A stretch of 64,000 nt of DNA from Myrmaecium sp. VS I D KN 1. Its lineage: Eukaryota; Ascomycota; Dothideomycetes; Valsariales; Valsariaceae. Positions 1-11,898 of this stretch are shown here, piece after piece; position 1 is the first letter of the stretch; each line of letters starts with the position of its first letter. The stretch is from the NCBI GenBank assembly GCA_019775845.1, contig JADQAV010000010.1:654871-718870 (forward strand), read 5' to 3'. Both the position numbers and the translations under genes were made by a program. The notes beneath the pieces are model-generated. The model was given only the letters and a program-made list of their open reading frames with translations. It ran no database searches and was not told the origin of the DNA.

Positions 1-253
1 CTCCAGATGCCATATCAGCATTCGGGGGCACAGAGAAACGTTGAGCGCAATCCTCTTCTCGCCAAAGGCACTATCTACCTCTGAAAGTTCCTACTGTCCA
101 TCGAAAAGGCTCTACCATCCGCTTGTCCTTGTCCTAAAGTCTTCAACGCCATGCCCAATATGCAACTATACAACATGAAAAACCGCTCAATCCTTTCTGT
201 AAACTATCCCGCCATGAGTTGGGTGTGCATACGTAATCCTCCGCGGGATCCAT
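1..253. other. 3' flank at window edge
   Basis: No coding region is seen here. The stretch lies downstream of the Fun30-like gene, which is read leftwards, so it should hold that gene's 3' untranslated region and terminator. No RNA gene or repeat is visible. Confidence 0.5.
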
Positions 254-3200
254 TCACTCCACGAGCTCTACGCCGGCGGCAGTCAGCCCGTCCTTAAACT
301 GATCCTTCAAGTCTTCCTGAGCCTTTCCACCCGTACCTGCTCCCTTGATCTGCTCGTACAGCATGCGCTCCACCGCCTGGATACCGGCCGTTTCAGTCTT
401 GTCTCCAGGCTGGGCCGCTTCGCCAGCGACACGCTCATCCAGCGCAAGCTTGGAATTTCCAAGGGCGTGAATCTGCTCCTCGATGGTGCCGCGAGTGACC
501 AAGCGGATCACCTCAACCTCTCTGACCTGCCCAACGCGGTGCGCCCGATTCTCCGCCTGGACGTCATCCTGCGGATTGAAGCTGGAGTCGAAAATGATGA
601 CCTTGTTTGCACAAGCCAGATTGATACCGGCGCCGCCAGACTTCGTCGACAGCATGAAGACGGGGATGTTGGGATCGTTGTAAAACTCGTCCAGCATGTC
701 TTGACGTTCCGGAATCGGTGTGGAACCGTCCATACGGAAGAACTGCATGTTGAGCGTCTCCATCACAGCTTCAAGGATATCCATCACCGTGGTGAACTGG
801 GAAAATATGAGCGTGCGGTCGCCGTTCTCCTTGAAGCGCAGGAGCAATTCTACGAGCTTTTGCACTTTTCCGCTATCCATCCATTCGTCATGCTGCAGCG
901 CAAACTTGTTCAATGCTGGGTACTTGAGGGAAAGCTGATGTGCCTGGTAGTCACTGTGAAACGAAATATCTTCGTACACATATTCTTCGTTGTCTCCCGG
1001 AATCTCTGGATCCCTCACGGCAATCTTTGACATCTTGCGAATCATCTTGTCGTCATAGATCCTTCGGAATAGGAGGTGATGAATGGCTGACTGCCGTAGT
1101 CTCATCAGCACGTTCGCACTGTCCTTGGTACTGCGACCTGCCGCTCGGTCTTCCATGACTTTGCGTTGTTGAGCCAATAGCTCGTCGTAAATAGCCTTCT
1201 GAGGCGGAGAAAGCTCGCAATACTCGACCCGGCTATGTTTCGCGGGCAGATGTCGAAGAACTTGATGCTTCTTGCGTCGCAGAATGAACGGAGTCATCAT
1301 CGTCCTAGCCCGTTGAATTCGTTGAGCGGATAGCAAAGCAGCATGGTCCGCGTCGGTAGTTTTCGCCTTGTGCTTGAACACGAATCCCAAATGCTCTGAA
1401 TGCTCCGCAAACATGCTCGGCATGAGGAAAGCTAACAGGGACACCAGTTCTTGAAGGTTGTTCTGAAGAGGCGTGCCTGAGAGCAGGAGACGGAAATCCG
1501 CAGGGATCTTCATCAGCTCTTGATAACGCTTCGTCGAGCTGTTCCTCAGATAGTGCCCTTCATCGTAAACGCAAACCACAGGCTTCACCACCTTGCGGAG
1601 AAACTTGTTATCCTCGGCCTTGGTAGCATTGTCATAGGTGGTGATGATAACATTGATGGACGTCAGGTTTTCTTCGATGGTTATACGCTGCTCATAGCGC
1701 TCCTTCTGCGCACCGTAATACGGTTCGACAGTTAAGTTAGGGGAGAAACGCTGGAATTCACGGAGCCAGTTCTCCAACGTAGACCCCGGAACAACGATCA
1801 AGTGTGGTCCCGACACACCTGTCTCGTAAAGGTGAGAGAGGAAAGTGATGACCTGGCAAGTCTTGCCAAGTCCCATATCATCAGCCAGGATACAACTCAG
1901 TCGTTTTGACCAGAGCAGATTCATCCAGTTTAGGCCAACCAACTGATAGTCCTTCAGTACCAGGTCCTCCGCCATTATTCTAGGCTTCCCTAGGAATCCT
2001 GACTTGGCACGAGCCATGCTTCCAGAGCGCACGACATCATCGCCGTCCAAGTCAATACGGCCCATTGCACTGGAAGGCGTGCCAATGCCGGAGTCCATCT
2101 TGGAAGATGGGCTGCTCTCACTTTTCGTTTCATCCAGATTCGTCAGGCTTAGTTCGCCATCCCCACCCGCACTCTGGACATTCGCGCCCCATCGGTTCAT
2201 CTCTTCTTTAATCGGCTTGCCGAAGGCTTCGCAATGTGCGACAAGTTCATCGACAGCATCATAGCCAATGAACATCTCCTCACATATATCCACAACCCTA
2301 TCGCCCATTGTCCTTTTTGAGGCGGGTCCACGCTTCTTGGGTCCGGGCTTGCTCGCCGTCTCCTTGTCTACTCTCCGTACTTGGTCCAGGCTCTTGAACG
2401 GTCTCTTCGAAATGATCCTCTCAGCAACTTCTACCTTTTCGTTCGCGAGATCAGCAAGGTCATTGGCCGAACATGTGTTCAAGAATTTAAGCAGGCGATG
2501 CTCCGTTCCTTCCGAAGATTCTCCATCATCATCATCAGCTCCGGAGTCGACAGCTGACTCGGACTCGTCCGAGTCGACTGTGATGACAGCCTGGCGCCTA
2601 AAGTGGGAGGAGACAGAGTCTGTGGTATCCGGCGACGGTGCAGCAGGTGAGGATGGGTTTTTGCGACCTTTGACCAACCGCCGCCGAGGTTTTGGGGTAT
2701 TTGCAGCGGGGTGAACGACAGCAGCGGATGGGGCGGGTCGTGGCTTCGCTGCTTGAGTTGAGGAGTATTTGTCGCGGATGCTCTTCGCTGGCGCCTGCAC
2801 CTGGCGCTTCGCAGCAGGTTTAGATGGAGCCACGGGTCTTGCAACCGAGGCTGGAGGAGCAATCTCATCATCATCGGAGAGAACTATGGGCAAATTGCCG
2901 TTCGTCCTTTCGTCTGCTTGGTCTGCCAGTAATGATAGAGCATCATCGAGATTCCCTTTCTTTGCCGCGAGAGCTTGCTGGCACTCCATGTTGGTTGCCG
3001 AAGGAAAGATCATCCTAATTTTGTTGACCTTTTGCCGCACCCCCAAATCCTCGATATCTTCCAGTTCAATATCGGGCTGTACGGGTTGCGCCTTCGAAGG
3101 GCCCGTTTGGTGTGGCTTCGTCCGTTTCCTGGAATCGGCACCGGTAGTGGAGGTCTCCTCCGCAGGGCGCTTTTGAGGACGTTGTGGGTTGTACGCAAAC

Positions 3201-3790
3201 GACCCGAGGTCAATTGGAAACGCCTGCTTCTTTGGAGTGTCTTCAACACAGCCAGATTCCCGAACACTACTGGAAAACGCCGTGGGGCGGATATTGCTCC
3301 GCGACATGGCGGCGTCGTCCTCCGAGGAATCAACGTCAATGGGCGGGTCGCTAGAGAACTCAATGGCCGCCGGAGCGGGCGCCGGTATAGCTATGGGCCG
3401 GCGGAATTTTGTGCCGGGCGGTGCCATTATATTGCCTAAAGACCGTTGAGCAGCGGGTGACGGCGACATATGCTGTCGTTGCGAGGTCGGCGAAGACGCA
3501 GCCACTTGGACAACCGGCATTCCATGACGGCGAGCAGTTGGCGTCAAGACCTGCGTCGGCTGTGTGGTATACTGCGTTGGAGAGGAGGGCGCTGCGGCCT
3601 TGGGAAGATATGGTTGTGCCAGGGGAAGTGTGGGTTGCGTTATGTGGCCGACCGTCTCATCGTCGAATATCTCGTCGCCGTCGTCGTCAGCGGAATCGTA
3701 CACAAGCCCTGAATCCGGCTCGCTCTTATGCTTTTCACGGATCGGCGTGTCCATGATAGGATCTTGATTCTCGTAGGCTTGCGGAGCCAT
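254..3790 (-). CDS. fun30: SNF2-family chromatin remodeller, Fun30/SMARCAD1 type
   Basis: Intronless, 1178 aa, close to the length of yeast Fun30. ATG is at 3790. The N-terminal 600 residues are low-complexity and acidic, with a CUE-like ubiquitin-binding helix bundle at about 252-292 (RMIFP, then a conserved LL near the end) and a short helix-hairpin-helix-like stretch at about 436-472. The SNF2 ATPase follows: Walker A DDMGLGKT at about 637-644, DEGH box at about 743, SGTPLQNN, then a helicase-C lobe with TLIFSQF and QAENRAHRVGQ. Fun30/SMARCAD1 proteins are ATP-dependent nucleosome remodellers that act in heterochromatin maintenance and DNA-end resection in the nucleus. CUE plus the DEGH form of the box favours Fun30 over INO80 or SWR1. 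S. pombe paralogues are named fft1-3, so the exact paralogue is uncertain. Confidence 0.93.
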   Translation of the reverse strand: MAPQAYENQDPIMDTPIREKHKSEPDSGLVYDSADDDGDEIFDDETVGHITQPTLPLAQPYLPKAAAPSSPTQYTTQPTQVLTPTARRHGMPVVQVAASSPTSQRQHMSPSPAAQRSLGNIMAPPGTKFRRPIAIPAPAPAAIEFSSDPPIDVDSSEDDAAMSRSNIRPTAFSSSVRESGCVEDTPKKQAFPIDLGSFAYNPQRPQKRPAEETSTTGADSRKRTKPHQTGPSKAQPVQPDIELEDIEDLGVRQKVNKIRMIFPSATNMECQQALAAKKGNLDDALSLLADQADERTNGNLPIVLSDDDEIAPPASVARPVAPSKPAAKRQVQAPAKSIRDKYSSTQAAKPRPAPSAAVVHPAANTPKPRRRLVKGRKNPSSPAAPSPDTTDSVSSHFRRQAVITVDSDESESAVDSGADDDDGESSEGTEHRLLKFLNTCSANDLADLANEKVEVAERIISKRPFKSLDQVRRVDKETASKPGPKKRGPASKRTMGDRVVDICEEMFIGYDAVDELVAHCEAFGKPIKEEMNRWGANVQSAGGDGELSLTNLDETKSESSPSSKMDSGIGTPSSAMGRIDLDGDDVVRSGSMARAKSGFLGKPRIMAEDLVLKDYQLVGLNWMNLLWSKRLSCILADDMGLGKTCQVITFLSHLYETGVSGPHLIVVPGSTLENWLREFQRFSPNLTVEPYYGAQKERYEQRITIEENLTSINVIITTYDNATKAEDNKFLRKVVKPVVCVYDEGHYLRNSSTKRYQELMKIPADFRLLLSGTPLQNNLQELVSLLAFLMPSMFAEHSEHLGFVFKHKAKTTDADHAALLSAQRIQRARTMMTPFILRRKKHQVLRHLPAKHSRVEYCELSPPQKAIYDELLAQQRKVMEDRAAGRSTKDSANVLMRLRQSAIHHLLFRRIYDDKMIRKMSKIAVRDPEIPGDNEEYVYEDISFHSDYQAHQLSLKYPALNKFALQHDEWMDSGKVQKLVELLLRFKENGDRTLIFSQFTTVMDILEAVMETLNMQFFRMDGSTPIPERQDMLDEFYNDPNIPVFMLSTKSGGAGINLACANKVIIFDSSFNPQDDVQAENRAHRVGQVREVEVIRLVTRGTIEEQIHALGNSKLALDERVAGEAAQPGDKTETAGIQAVERMLYEQIKGAGTGGKAQEDLKDQFKDGLTAAGVELVE

Positions 3791-4330
3791 GTCCTGGAGG
3801 AGTTGGGAGAAAAACGACGGTGGCGGTAGCTAGTTGATTATTTCATGAAGGGAGGAAAAACATGGGGGACGAGACGAGGGAGAAGGGATAAAGAGACGAC
3901 GACCAGCAAACGGATCTCTTTGTGAACGAAGTTCGAACGCGCGTGGGAGCGGGCGCTCGCAGACTGAAAGAAGCGGACGCAGAGGAAAGGTGCGTTGCCG
4001 GGCCTGCATAAAAGAAGGAACAGATGCTCTGCGCCTCCGCGCTCCCCCAAACTTTCCAATGGACGGGCGGACAATGACGGGGACCACGCGCTTTTCCGCG
4101 ACTCGGTGGCTCGTGCACGATCCCTTGCCTTCTCGCCCGGGAATGGGGGGGACTGCAGGGCTGGCCCGGCTCGTTGGTTTTCTGGCCTCAGGTAGTACGT
4201 TGCTCAGTGCTAGGGGTGACATTTACAGCAAACAACACGACATCCCCACATCCATCATCCCGCTACCATATCACTCACTCAACATACCAACGGTTTAAGG
4301 TAACTCAGCCTGACCGTTTTGCCAGTCATC
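3791..4330. promoter_or_regulatory. divergent promoter between fun30-like gene and vma21
   Basis: A 540-bp head-to-head interval separates the start codons of the remodeller (leftward) and VMA21 (rightward). It must hold both 5' UTRs and promoters. No clear TATA box is seen on either side and no extra gene is supported. Confidence 0.6.
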
Positions 4331-4909
4331 ATGACTTCCCGGAGGATACTGAACGAGGAGAAGACCCTGCTTGACAAAGAAGACAGCAGTACGCCTGCGT
4401 CCTCTCAGCAGCCCTCCAACATCACACCCGCCGTACCTTCGTGAGTAACCACGGACTCTCTCTCTCCACATGCAATCACTCTCCAAAATCCAATCGCATG
4501 TTTGACCACCTAAAACTCGATTCCCCAATCCGCTCTCCTCTCCAATCAATTCACTAACTCAAGCTCCCCATCCCCCACCCCCACATGGCAGCGCCGTCAT
4601 TTACAAGCTCCTCGGTTTCACCTTCGCCATGATCGTCCTCCCCCTGGGGACATATCTCTTCCTTGTGAACATCGTCGGCGGTAAGGCACATCCTCGGTAC
4701 CCTTTCTCAATCATTCCTTACTTTGTCACTTGTGCAAACCGGTCTAATGGAGCCTCGTCATGGGACGAAAAAAAGGCACCCCCGTGTTTGGTGGAGGCAT
4801 GGCCGCCGCCATGGCCAACGTCGTCCTCATCGCCTATTTGGTCGTCGCCTGGAAGGAGGATCAGAGCGACAAGCTGGAGGCGGGGCGAAAAGGAAAGAAG
4901 GCTGAATGA
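4331..4909 (+). CDS. vma21: VMA21, V-ATPase assembly factor of the ER
   Basis: Three exons (4331-4440, 4592-4680, 4776-4909) give a 110-aa protein; phases close exactly. Introns start GTGAGT and GTAAGG and end CAG and AAG. The protein begins MTSRRILNEEK, has a first hydrophobic segment (KLLGFTFAMIVLPLGTY) and a second (MANVVLIAYLVVAW), joined by a short lumenal loop, and a charged C-tail ending KGKKAE. This hairpin matches Vma21, which escorts the V0 sector of the vacuolar proton ATPase out of the ER. The KKAE end is consistent with a dilysine-type ER-retrieval tail. The second acceptor is the least certain point, since it follows an A-rich run; the other nearby AG breaks the frame. Confidence 0.88.
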
Positions 4910-5463
4910 AGCATCGCATGTCTCACAGGCTCAGAGCGCCGGCGAAAAAGTCTCCTTGTGCTCGGTTTGTGCACGGCACTGGATGTGACGTCCAGGAAAG
5001 CGAGTCTTAACATGGTTCCCGGGTGTTCCAGCTTGCGAAAACTGTATCAGCCCTACCGAACACATGCTTGCATGGCAAGTTGGCTGGAATATATAGCTTC
5101 ACGATTAAAAGTGGCTTTTGATACCCTATCGGATTGAGAACAGAACAGTATTCAGTTTGACCTCGAAGAAAAAGCTCCCGCGCATTAAAATTCCATAGAA
5201 AGGCGTGACAAGAGCCATGTTACAGTTGACCCATTCCCTACAAATCATCATTCAAGTCATCAAGGTATCCACCGGTGCGGTACTGGAACTCCAAAGGGGA
5301 CAGCATCCATCTGTCACCGATATCGAACGCCGAATAATGCAAGAAAGTCGACTATGATACGCCCTTGGGCAAGCAGACCCTCAATCTGCTGCCCAGTAGC
5401 CATAACAGGTGATATTATATGGAGCGTATCGAAACGTGGGCCCGTAAGAATAAGGCAATGGCC
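4910..5463. other. intergenic, convergent 3' flanks
   Basis: The interval lies between the stop of vma21 and the stop of the DUF2406 gene, which converge on it. No coding region, RNA gene or repeat is seen; it should hold two 3' UTRs. Confidence 0.5.
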
Positions 5464-6925
5464 CTACTCTTTGCTGAACCGCCGTTTGAACCAACTCTTT
5501 CGTTTTTCTGACTCATTCCTTTTCAGAGACGGTTTCGAGGATGTGCTATTCCCATTGCTCTGAGAAGCGGGACTCGATTCGGCGCCCCCCAAGCGAATGG
5601 GTGCGCGTGGCTGTTCCCTGGGGGCCGCTGCAGGTCCAGGTACAGCACCTGGGTTTTCGTAGTATCCGCCGTTTTGTCCATAGGCAGTCTGATACTGTCC
5701 TGCACTGCCACTGGCATGACCACTTCCAGGAGAACGACCATACTCTTCTAAGATCGGCGTGTTTCCAAAACCATTGAACCCATACTGCTCTCCAAGGTCG
5801 GGCTGTTTGACCGGAGGTGCTGGTACACGCTCAATAGAACTGTTCTCACTGCTCCGACCGCTGCCTGCTGGCTCGCTGCCGTTGGACCCTGTGTTGATTG
5901 TGTCCCGTGAACGTTGGTAGCCATGGCCGGGATAAACTCCATTGTTGTAGTCAGGCCGGCTCAGGGCTGGATCGGATTGCAGACGCTGATTGTAACGGTT
6001 CCTGGAAGGAGCAGCTGCGTACTGCGGGCCATCTGCATAGCTTTCGCGGTATGCCGCGCTCTTCCCATAATAACCGCCGATATTGGAATTCCGAGGACCC
6101 CCTTGTGACTCGTAGCCTCCATGACCTAGATCGTCAGCTTTCTGAACATAATGACCAACATATCGGACTTCATAGTGCTGAGTTGTTGCTTTTTCGCAAC
6201 AGCGGTGTGATCTGGGACCACCACGCTTCGGCAGGAAGAGCAATGACCACTATGACGTAAGAAAAGCGGTACATACTGTAGTAGCTGTTCCTACGGCTTC
6301 CATACCCATTCGCCATGTCCGGGGATGAGTCTGTAGACATTATGAGTACAATGAGAAGAAACGACATGTTTCCCAGCTCGTAGACATACCTGAGCGTATC
6401 ATCGAACTCCTCCGTTGCTTGTATTCGTTATCGATAGAAGCTTCGAAAGCTCGAATGGTATCGAGAGGACGCTCCCAACGGGACCGCGTCGGATTTGAAC
6501 GATCAGGCTCAGCTGTGCAAGAAAGCTTATTAGAAGTCATACTAGAAAAATCAGAAAGGATATAACTAACTGATCGGGACGCCATTCTGATCACGCCATT
6601 GAAATGAGCTCAACGACCCTATGGTAGATGCCTCAAGGGCAGCGGCAACTAGGGGCAGTGGTCAGTAAGTTGTTCGCGCTTGCCATTTCGACAATTTATT
6701 TACTAGTATTGACATACGAGGTTGTGCTTCGTTCATAGCAGCGTTGGGATCAGCCTTGGTCTTGTCGGAGAGGTGGGCTTTGCGCTTTTCTTCGTGGGAT
6801 TCTTTCAGTGACTCCTTGCGCTTGTGGGAGCGAGATTCTTTGGATTGATGGCTCTTCTCGCTCTTGAGGGAGAAGCCGCTCTTTGATTGAGGGCGAGCCT
6901 GAGGACGCTGATCGACCGACATCAT
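5464..6925 (-). CDS. DUF2406-domain fungal protein
   Basis: Five exons (6925-6718, 6648-6571, 6512-6390, 6330-6277, 6125-5464) give 374 aa with exact phase closure. Start: two adjacent ATGs, the first at 6925. The conserved core spreads over exons 1-3: KTKADPNAAMNEAQP, then LAAALEASTIGSL, then DRSNPTRSRWERPLDTIRAFEASID, which I recognise as the signature of the fungus-specific DUF2406 family. The function of that family is not established. The N-terminus is Lys/Ser/His-rich and the C-terminal 220 residues are a disordered Tyr/Gly/Asn/Ser tail ending in a basic patch (RKSWFKRRFSKE). No signal peptide or membrane segment is seen. The last acceptor (CTAG at 6129-6126, branch-like CTGAC just before) was chosen because it alone keeps a simple in-frame join; an acceptor slightly upstream would also fit. 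Confidence 0.82.
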
Positions 6926-9900
6926 TGCTCTACGCGCCGCTTAATGCGACAACGGGTATGCTAATGGTGAGGCTGGATATCGCAGATAACGGTGTAATTC
7001 TAACGAGCGAAGGGCCGAACGCTCCTGGATTTAGTCGGAGCACAACCCAGATAACGACCTGGAAACCCAGCTGAAGCGTGGGCTAGAGAGGTTGGGAGTG
7101 GAGCGACAGCGGTGCAGTCGGGGGATGGTATCGACAAGCGATCTGAGAGCGACACTAGAGCAGAGCCGTTGAAGCAGCAAGGGCACACGGGTGGGGTGCC
7201 GGGGACGGCAAAGGCGTTAAGCAGCGATGGGAGAGGAATAATGGAGAGAAAAAGCAACGATCGATGAGAGAACGATGGTGGTTGATGGAGAGAGAAGAAG
7301 TGAAGTACGGCGATGGAAGAGCGAGCGAGCGAGAGAAAGCGAGGAAGGAAAAGAAGAAGGCCGGTGAGTTGCCTGACTTCAAGGTGCCGGGAGGGTCGAA
7401 CGGTCGACGAAAACGATTGCGCGGACGGATTTGCACGGGCCCGGAGGGAAGAGGCAGGAAGCAGCAAGGCCTGCAAGGTTGTGCTGGGCACGGCGGGGTT
7501 GACTGACTGTCACTGCCTGCCTTTACCCTGTTTCCACTCGACTACTGGTACTTTCCGTGCCAATGACGGCCAGTGGTACGCACCATCGGCGCCCCGCGTC
7601 TCTCTCCTCGCCGGTGCGAAAACGGGGACGTTACCTCGGGACGAGTCCAAAATGGATCGCTACGGTCGTTATTTTTGGTCCCGGCCGGTCTTCCGATCGA
7701 TGAACAGCAGCAGAAATAAGTACAATATGGAGGTAACTTAGCTAAAGAGCATCAAAAGAACTTGAAGTGCTACATCTGTATGGTACTATATCGTAGGCGC
7801 AGTATGTACTGTATCCATTTGTTCTTTATTTCCTTCCTTGATATATCACGTTCACAGAAACAATCCTCGATGTACTGGTATGATGCCGTACCTTATGGAT
7901 TGGTACTAGTCAATCCATGCAACCACACACTCACTCATCCTTTGCTTCTCTGTTGTCCGACGCCCAGAGTTCGCAGCCCTCCTTCCTCCCGATCGTCCGA
8001 TGATGGCATAGCTCCCTGCTTAACAGCACTAGTGCGCCGCGCCTCCTTCTCGTGGAGCCGATAACCTACTTGTTCACTACCGCCTGCCTACCTACTAGTC
8101 TCCATTCCTCCCACCATTGTCTTCGAGAGCACCCGGGAGCAAGTCGAAAAAATCCGAGACCATGCTAACCATTGCCTGGAGGCCAGAGAAGCATGCAGAG
8201 ATAGTATCACCTCCGCTCCGCCAGCCTCTTCAGGCGTCGGGCGTCTTACCGCAGCCTTCCTACTCGACAGAAATCCGGAATGCTTGCCAGGATCAGCCCC
8301 AGCCTAAAAGTATAGCACGGACGCTCCGCCGAAATCATAAATCCAACAGACGATCTGCACATGTGCCTCGAGGCACTCTATCCTGCGGTGGCTTGCCGTT
8401 TCAGCTCCCGCCTCCGCGAAATCTGCTTGGGCTCTTCCTGGCTACACCTGGACAGCGACGATTGCAAGCAACTTTGCTACCGGCGCACGGAATTCAAAGA
8501 GGCCGTCGGTGATATTCGCGATAACGTTATCTGCATCTGGTGCGAAGAACTTGGTCTGCGGTCGCTCCTTTGTACATCCACCCAACACGTGTTTGAGGTT
8601 AGTGTGCCGCGCAGCCCATGTGCGCCTCCAGAATCAGCCACGACAAGCTACGGTACCGCCTGACAGTGACACGTCGCCGGCGACCGTAGATGCGGACAGG
8701 TAGAGACTGATGTAAGAAAATATGGTCCCAAAACAGGGGCAAGAAACGCGCGTTACGTCGTGGACCACCACGCAAGGCTCGTGGAGACGTTCAGCGCGCC
8801 AAAGTTCGTGTACCCCACAGGATATTCGTTGACGAATCTGTGATCCAGATCACAGTATTTTTCTCCCGGTCACTCTTGGACTTTTGTCCTGAGAAGCGCA
8901 CGGCTCGTGTTCCCTAACGTCCCTCGTATCACTGCTATGCAGCCAAGCACTGTGTTGTTGTGACCCGGATGCAAGTATGTCTGGATGTCTCTGAGCGTTG
9001 TCTCATATTCTCCTGCGCCAAATCGGTACTGAAGCACGGAATCCGAACGATTTATTCCCCGATCTCACAAAGTCGATCCGGCACGGATGCAGGCATATTG
9101 CTTCGCCAGAGTAGGTCAACCAGGAGGGTCTTCCCCTCTTTTGAAAGCCTATGAAAACGTTGCGAAGACAATTTTGATGCCCTTTCTGGCGGGGTAGGAG
9201 GACTGCCCCAAGTCCAACCCCTGACGCAGCGGAGGTGGAGTGGTGGAGTAGTCGCCTCACGCAGCGGCAGTCGAGCTCTCGCATGCTGAAACTCAATGCT
9301 GCGGTAGCACATAAAAACTGCTGCATCCGCTGCCTCCATCTCCTCTGGCCGCATATTCTGTTTCTGCTGTCGAGGTCTGACGCTTCGCATGTGCGAGCCG
9401 CTGCGATTACGAAACTAGGAACGATAACAGCGCTCACATACTATATGTTGCTACATGAGCCGTGGCCGAGGGACTTGGGCTCCATCTTAAGGGCTCTCGT
9501 AGTGCGTCTCTAGTCTATATTTGAAGCTGATCGCCTTGAGGTCAACCATTTTCTTATCGGTGACAAGGTGAGGTTGATCAAGACTGAGCTATTTACCTTA
9601 ATCGGAGTCTTTATTGTGCGCACCACCTCCCGCCAGAGGGGTTCGATTTACATACGCGGTTTGTATTACACGGAAGCAAATGTATGCATCAAACTTCCAA
9701 GTAACGTTCGGTAGAGACTCCAAGTTTAAGAGTGGAGAATGGATTAGGCGAAGAGACTGGAACCCGACACCCTTCGCACTGGAAGCTCGCATGGAGCACC
9801 GGTGGAGCGAAGAAAAAGAAGCTTATATTCACACGATAGCCCACATATAATCTCCTGGCGCAGCCGGTGCTCAGCATGATCTTATACACGTCTTACTAGA

Positions 9901-11898
9901 GAGGGATGAAGAAGGCTAACCACCGGCCCTGCCAACAGACTATCACATAGGTGGTCTCCGCTTCTCCGGAATCCCAACGTGTACTCTTGGATTTGCCTAT
10001 TTAGTGGCGAACAGGAAGGATCATGCTATATCAGACGCTTATCGTCCAATGCAGCCTGCCGGCGCTGCGTGTTGATCTTAAGTCTGGGGATTGTGGGGAC
10101 GTCGCAGGGCGGAAAGGGGTCTGGCTATCCACATCTACCGGGTTGACGGACTGTGCTGGTTGATAAATATGGTGATGACAGAAAACATGGCCCCTCTTCT
10201 GGAAGTGAGGCTTGCCGCGGATGAGGAGGGTTAGGTCATTGGATAGTTACTTACACTGCGAATGCTCGAATTACACTGATAACATTAGTTGCGGCTTCTA
10301 GCTGTGAATCAGAATATAGGGCTGAGGAAAAACCAAAATGCTCAGGCACGAAGTGCTCTTCTCTCTACTCCAGCGCCTGGTCTGTAATTCTGGGGTCACC
10401 TCCGAGGTTTGACAGTATCAGTCCATTGATCGAGATACTCCATATGGAGATCACGATAGCTTAAAGAATGTGGCCAGGGCAGTCACCACCTGCTCGCTTC
10501 CAGAGCTACGTCTGCTCAACAGTCTACATCTTCCTCCGTCGAATCCTTGTAACATCATGATATCCCGGTATTTCTATATAGCTATTACGCTCTTCTTTCA
10601 ACATCCTGGCTCGTTTCAACCTCCACGCTCTCCTTCGAAGAGACCTTCTCCGTAACAGACAAAAAGAGTACAGAAAGATCTCTCCGTCCTCCGTTTTCAG
10701 AAGGAGAACACTGCATATCCTGACTTCTGCAGCATTTAGTCTCTCTGATCCATGGATTGGAGGTCAAAGTCTGTGCTATGAACGTTGGATCTAGACACGT
10801 CCAGAGATGTGACCTCCACGTCAGAACTGAAGGCGCAGTGTGGCTGAGGCATGCTCACTGCGCCACAGACACGTCCTACTGCGGCTCGGCCCTTGCCTTC
10901 GTATTAGGCCCGGTGCAGTGATTAACACGCAACCAAGCTGCCAACGCTTCCATCACGAGCAAGTCCCGCTTCGATCATGCCGTTGTTTCTTATATTCAAT
11001 AGGCAGGACTCCTTTTCGCCGCGTAGTAGGCAAGTCGACGAGAGTATATGCCTGGTCATCATTGCTATGAACACTTCCGCTAAGGTGAATAGCAGGATGC
11101 CAGACAAGACAGGACGATGCGGAGGGAAGGGAGCCACGGCGAATTCAAAGCTTTATATCCGTAAAGTATCATATGTCAGATCCTTGTAGGGCTGCTAGAA
11201 ATCTCGGTCATCCCGAATGCCTCGAGAGCAGATTGTGAGGAGGGCTACGCGCCCTGTCGCTTGATCAATGCTCATCAGCTGCCGAAGCAAGGTCCACTTC
11301 GGGACCTTCCGTTCAAGGCAGGCAAAGAGTAGGATTTTCGGATGATGCCCGATCTTTGGCGGCTCTTGGCTGGTGATCAGTATATGCGATTCTGACCTGG
11401 GCAAGGGGTAAGGTATCGTTCTCCTATACAGCTTCCATTAGAATTGGAGATGCACGATTGAGAGTGAATCGACAGCTGCTCGTTGCCTTATTCCCCTTTA
11501 TCCCCACCCGTGTCCTCAGCCTCGTTTAGCTAAGCTTTTCGGCTGTGACGGCTTTCCTTGGGGGCTGGGCGTCGCGCCTGGCAAGCCGGATTCGGAGCCT
11601 TGATGACGAAGCCCCCCAGGCCAGGGCGAATGTGGTCCAGTCAACCCGCTCGGTTCGACGCCACTAAAAGTGCACTGTGGCTGAACCGCGTCTAGGCACT
11701 GCGCCGCAAAGGCCCCCGCTGAGCCCGTTCGGCAGCCGCTGGGTCCGCTTTAATAGGGCTCCCGCGTCACCTCTTCTGTCCTCTTCGTACTTATTCCAAC
11801 CATCACCATCTCACCACCCTCTCTCATCAATCCATATCATCGCCTGCTCCGCAACTCAGCGCCCTTACGAGATTGAACATCCCTGAACGAACGCAAAC
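6926..11898. other. 5-kb gene-poor interval
   Basis: No gene could be modelled with confidence. The left end (6926 to about 7500) is the 5' flank of the DUF2406 gene and is purine-rich on the plus strand. Two short coding-like stretches lie near 8.1-8.7 kb (listed separately). An open frame on the minus strand at 9.0-9.4 kb has no recognisable motif. From about 9.5 to 11.6 kb nothing organised is visible. The last 300 bp is the pyrimidine-rich promoter and 5' UTR of the CYSTM gene. No terminal repeats, transposase or reverse-transcriptase motif was seen. Confidence 0.5.
8124..8663 (+). other. possible orphan coding fragments
   Basis: Two neighbouring plus-strand stretches look more protein-like than chance. 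One, in frame with 8121, reads FESTREQVEKIRDHANHCLEA and continues to a stop at about 8311. The other, from an ATG at 8361, contains CLEALYPAVACRF and RRTEFKEAVGDIRDNV and ends at 8663. They are in different frames and no convincing intron joins them. I recognise no family. They could be a decayed gene, a lineage-specific gene with unmodelled introns, or chance. Confidence 0.2.

Noticed and set aside
9601-9700. Possible tRNA, from a GGGTTCGATTT string near 9638
   Set aside because: No matching acceptor stem, D arm or anticodon arm could be folded around the T-arm-like string.
9500-11650. Possible degraded transposon in the gene-poor region
   Set aside because: No terminal repeats, no transposase, integrase or polymerase motifs, and no obvious AT-rich or TA-rich mutation bias.
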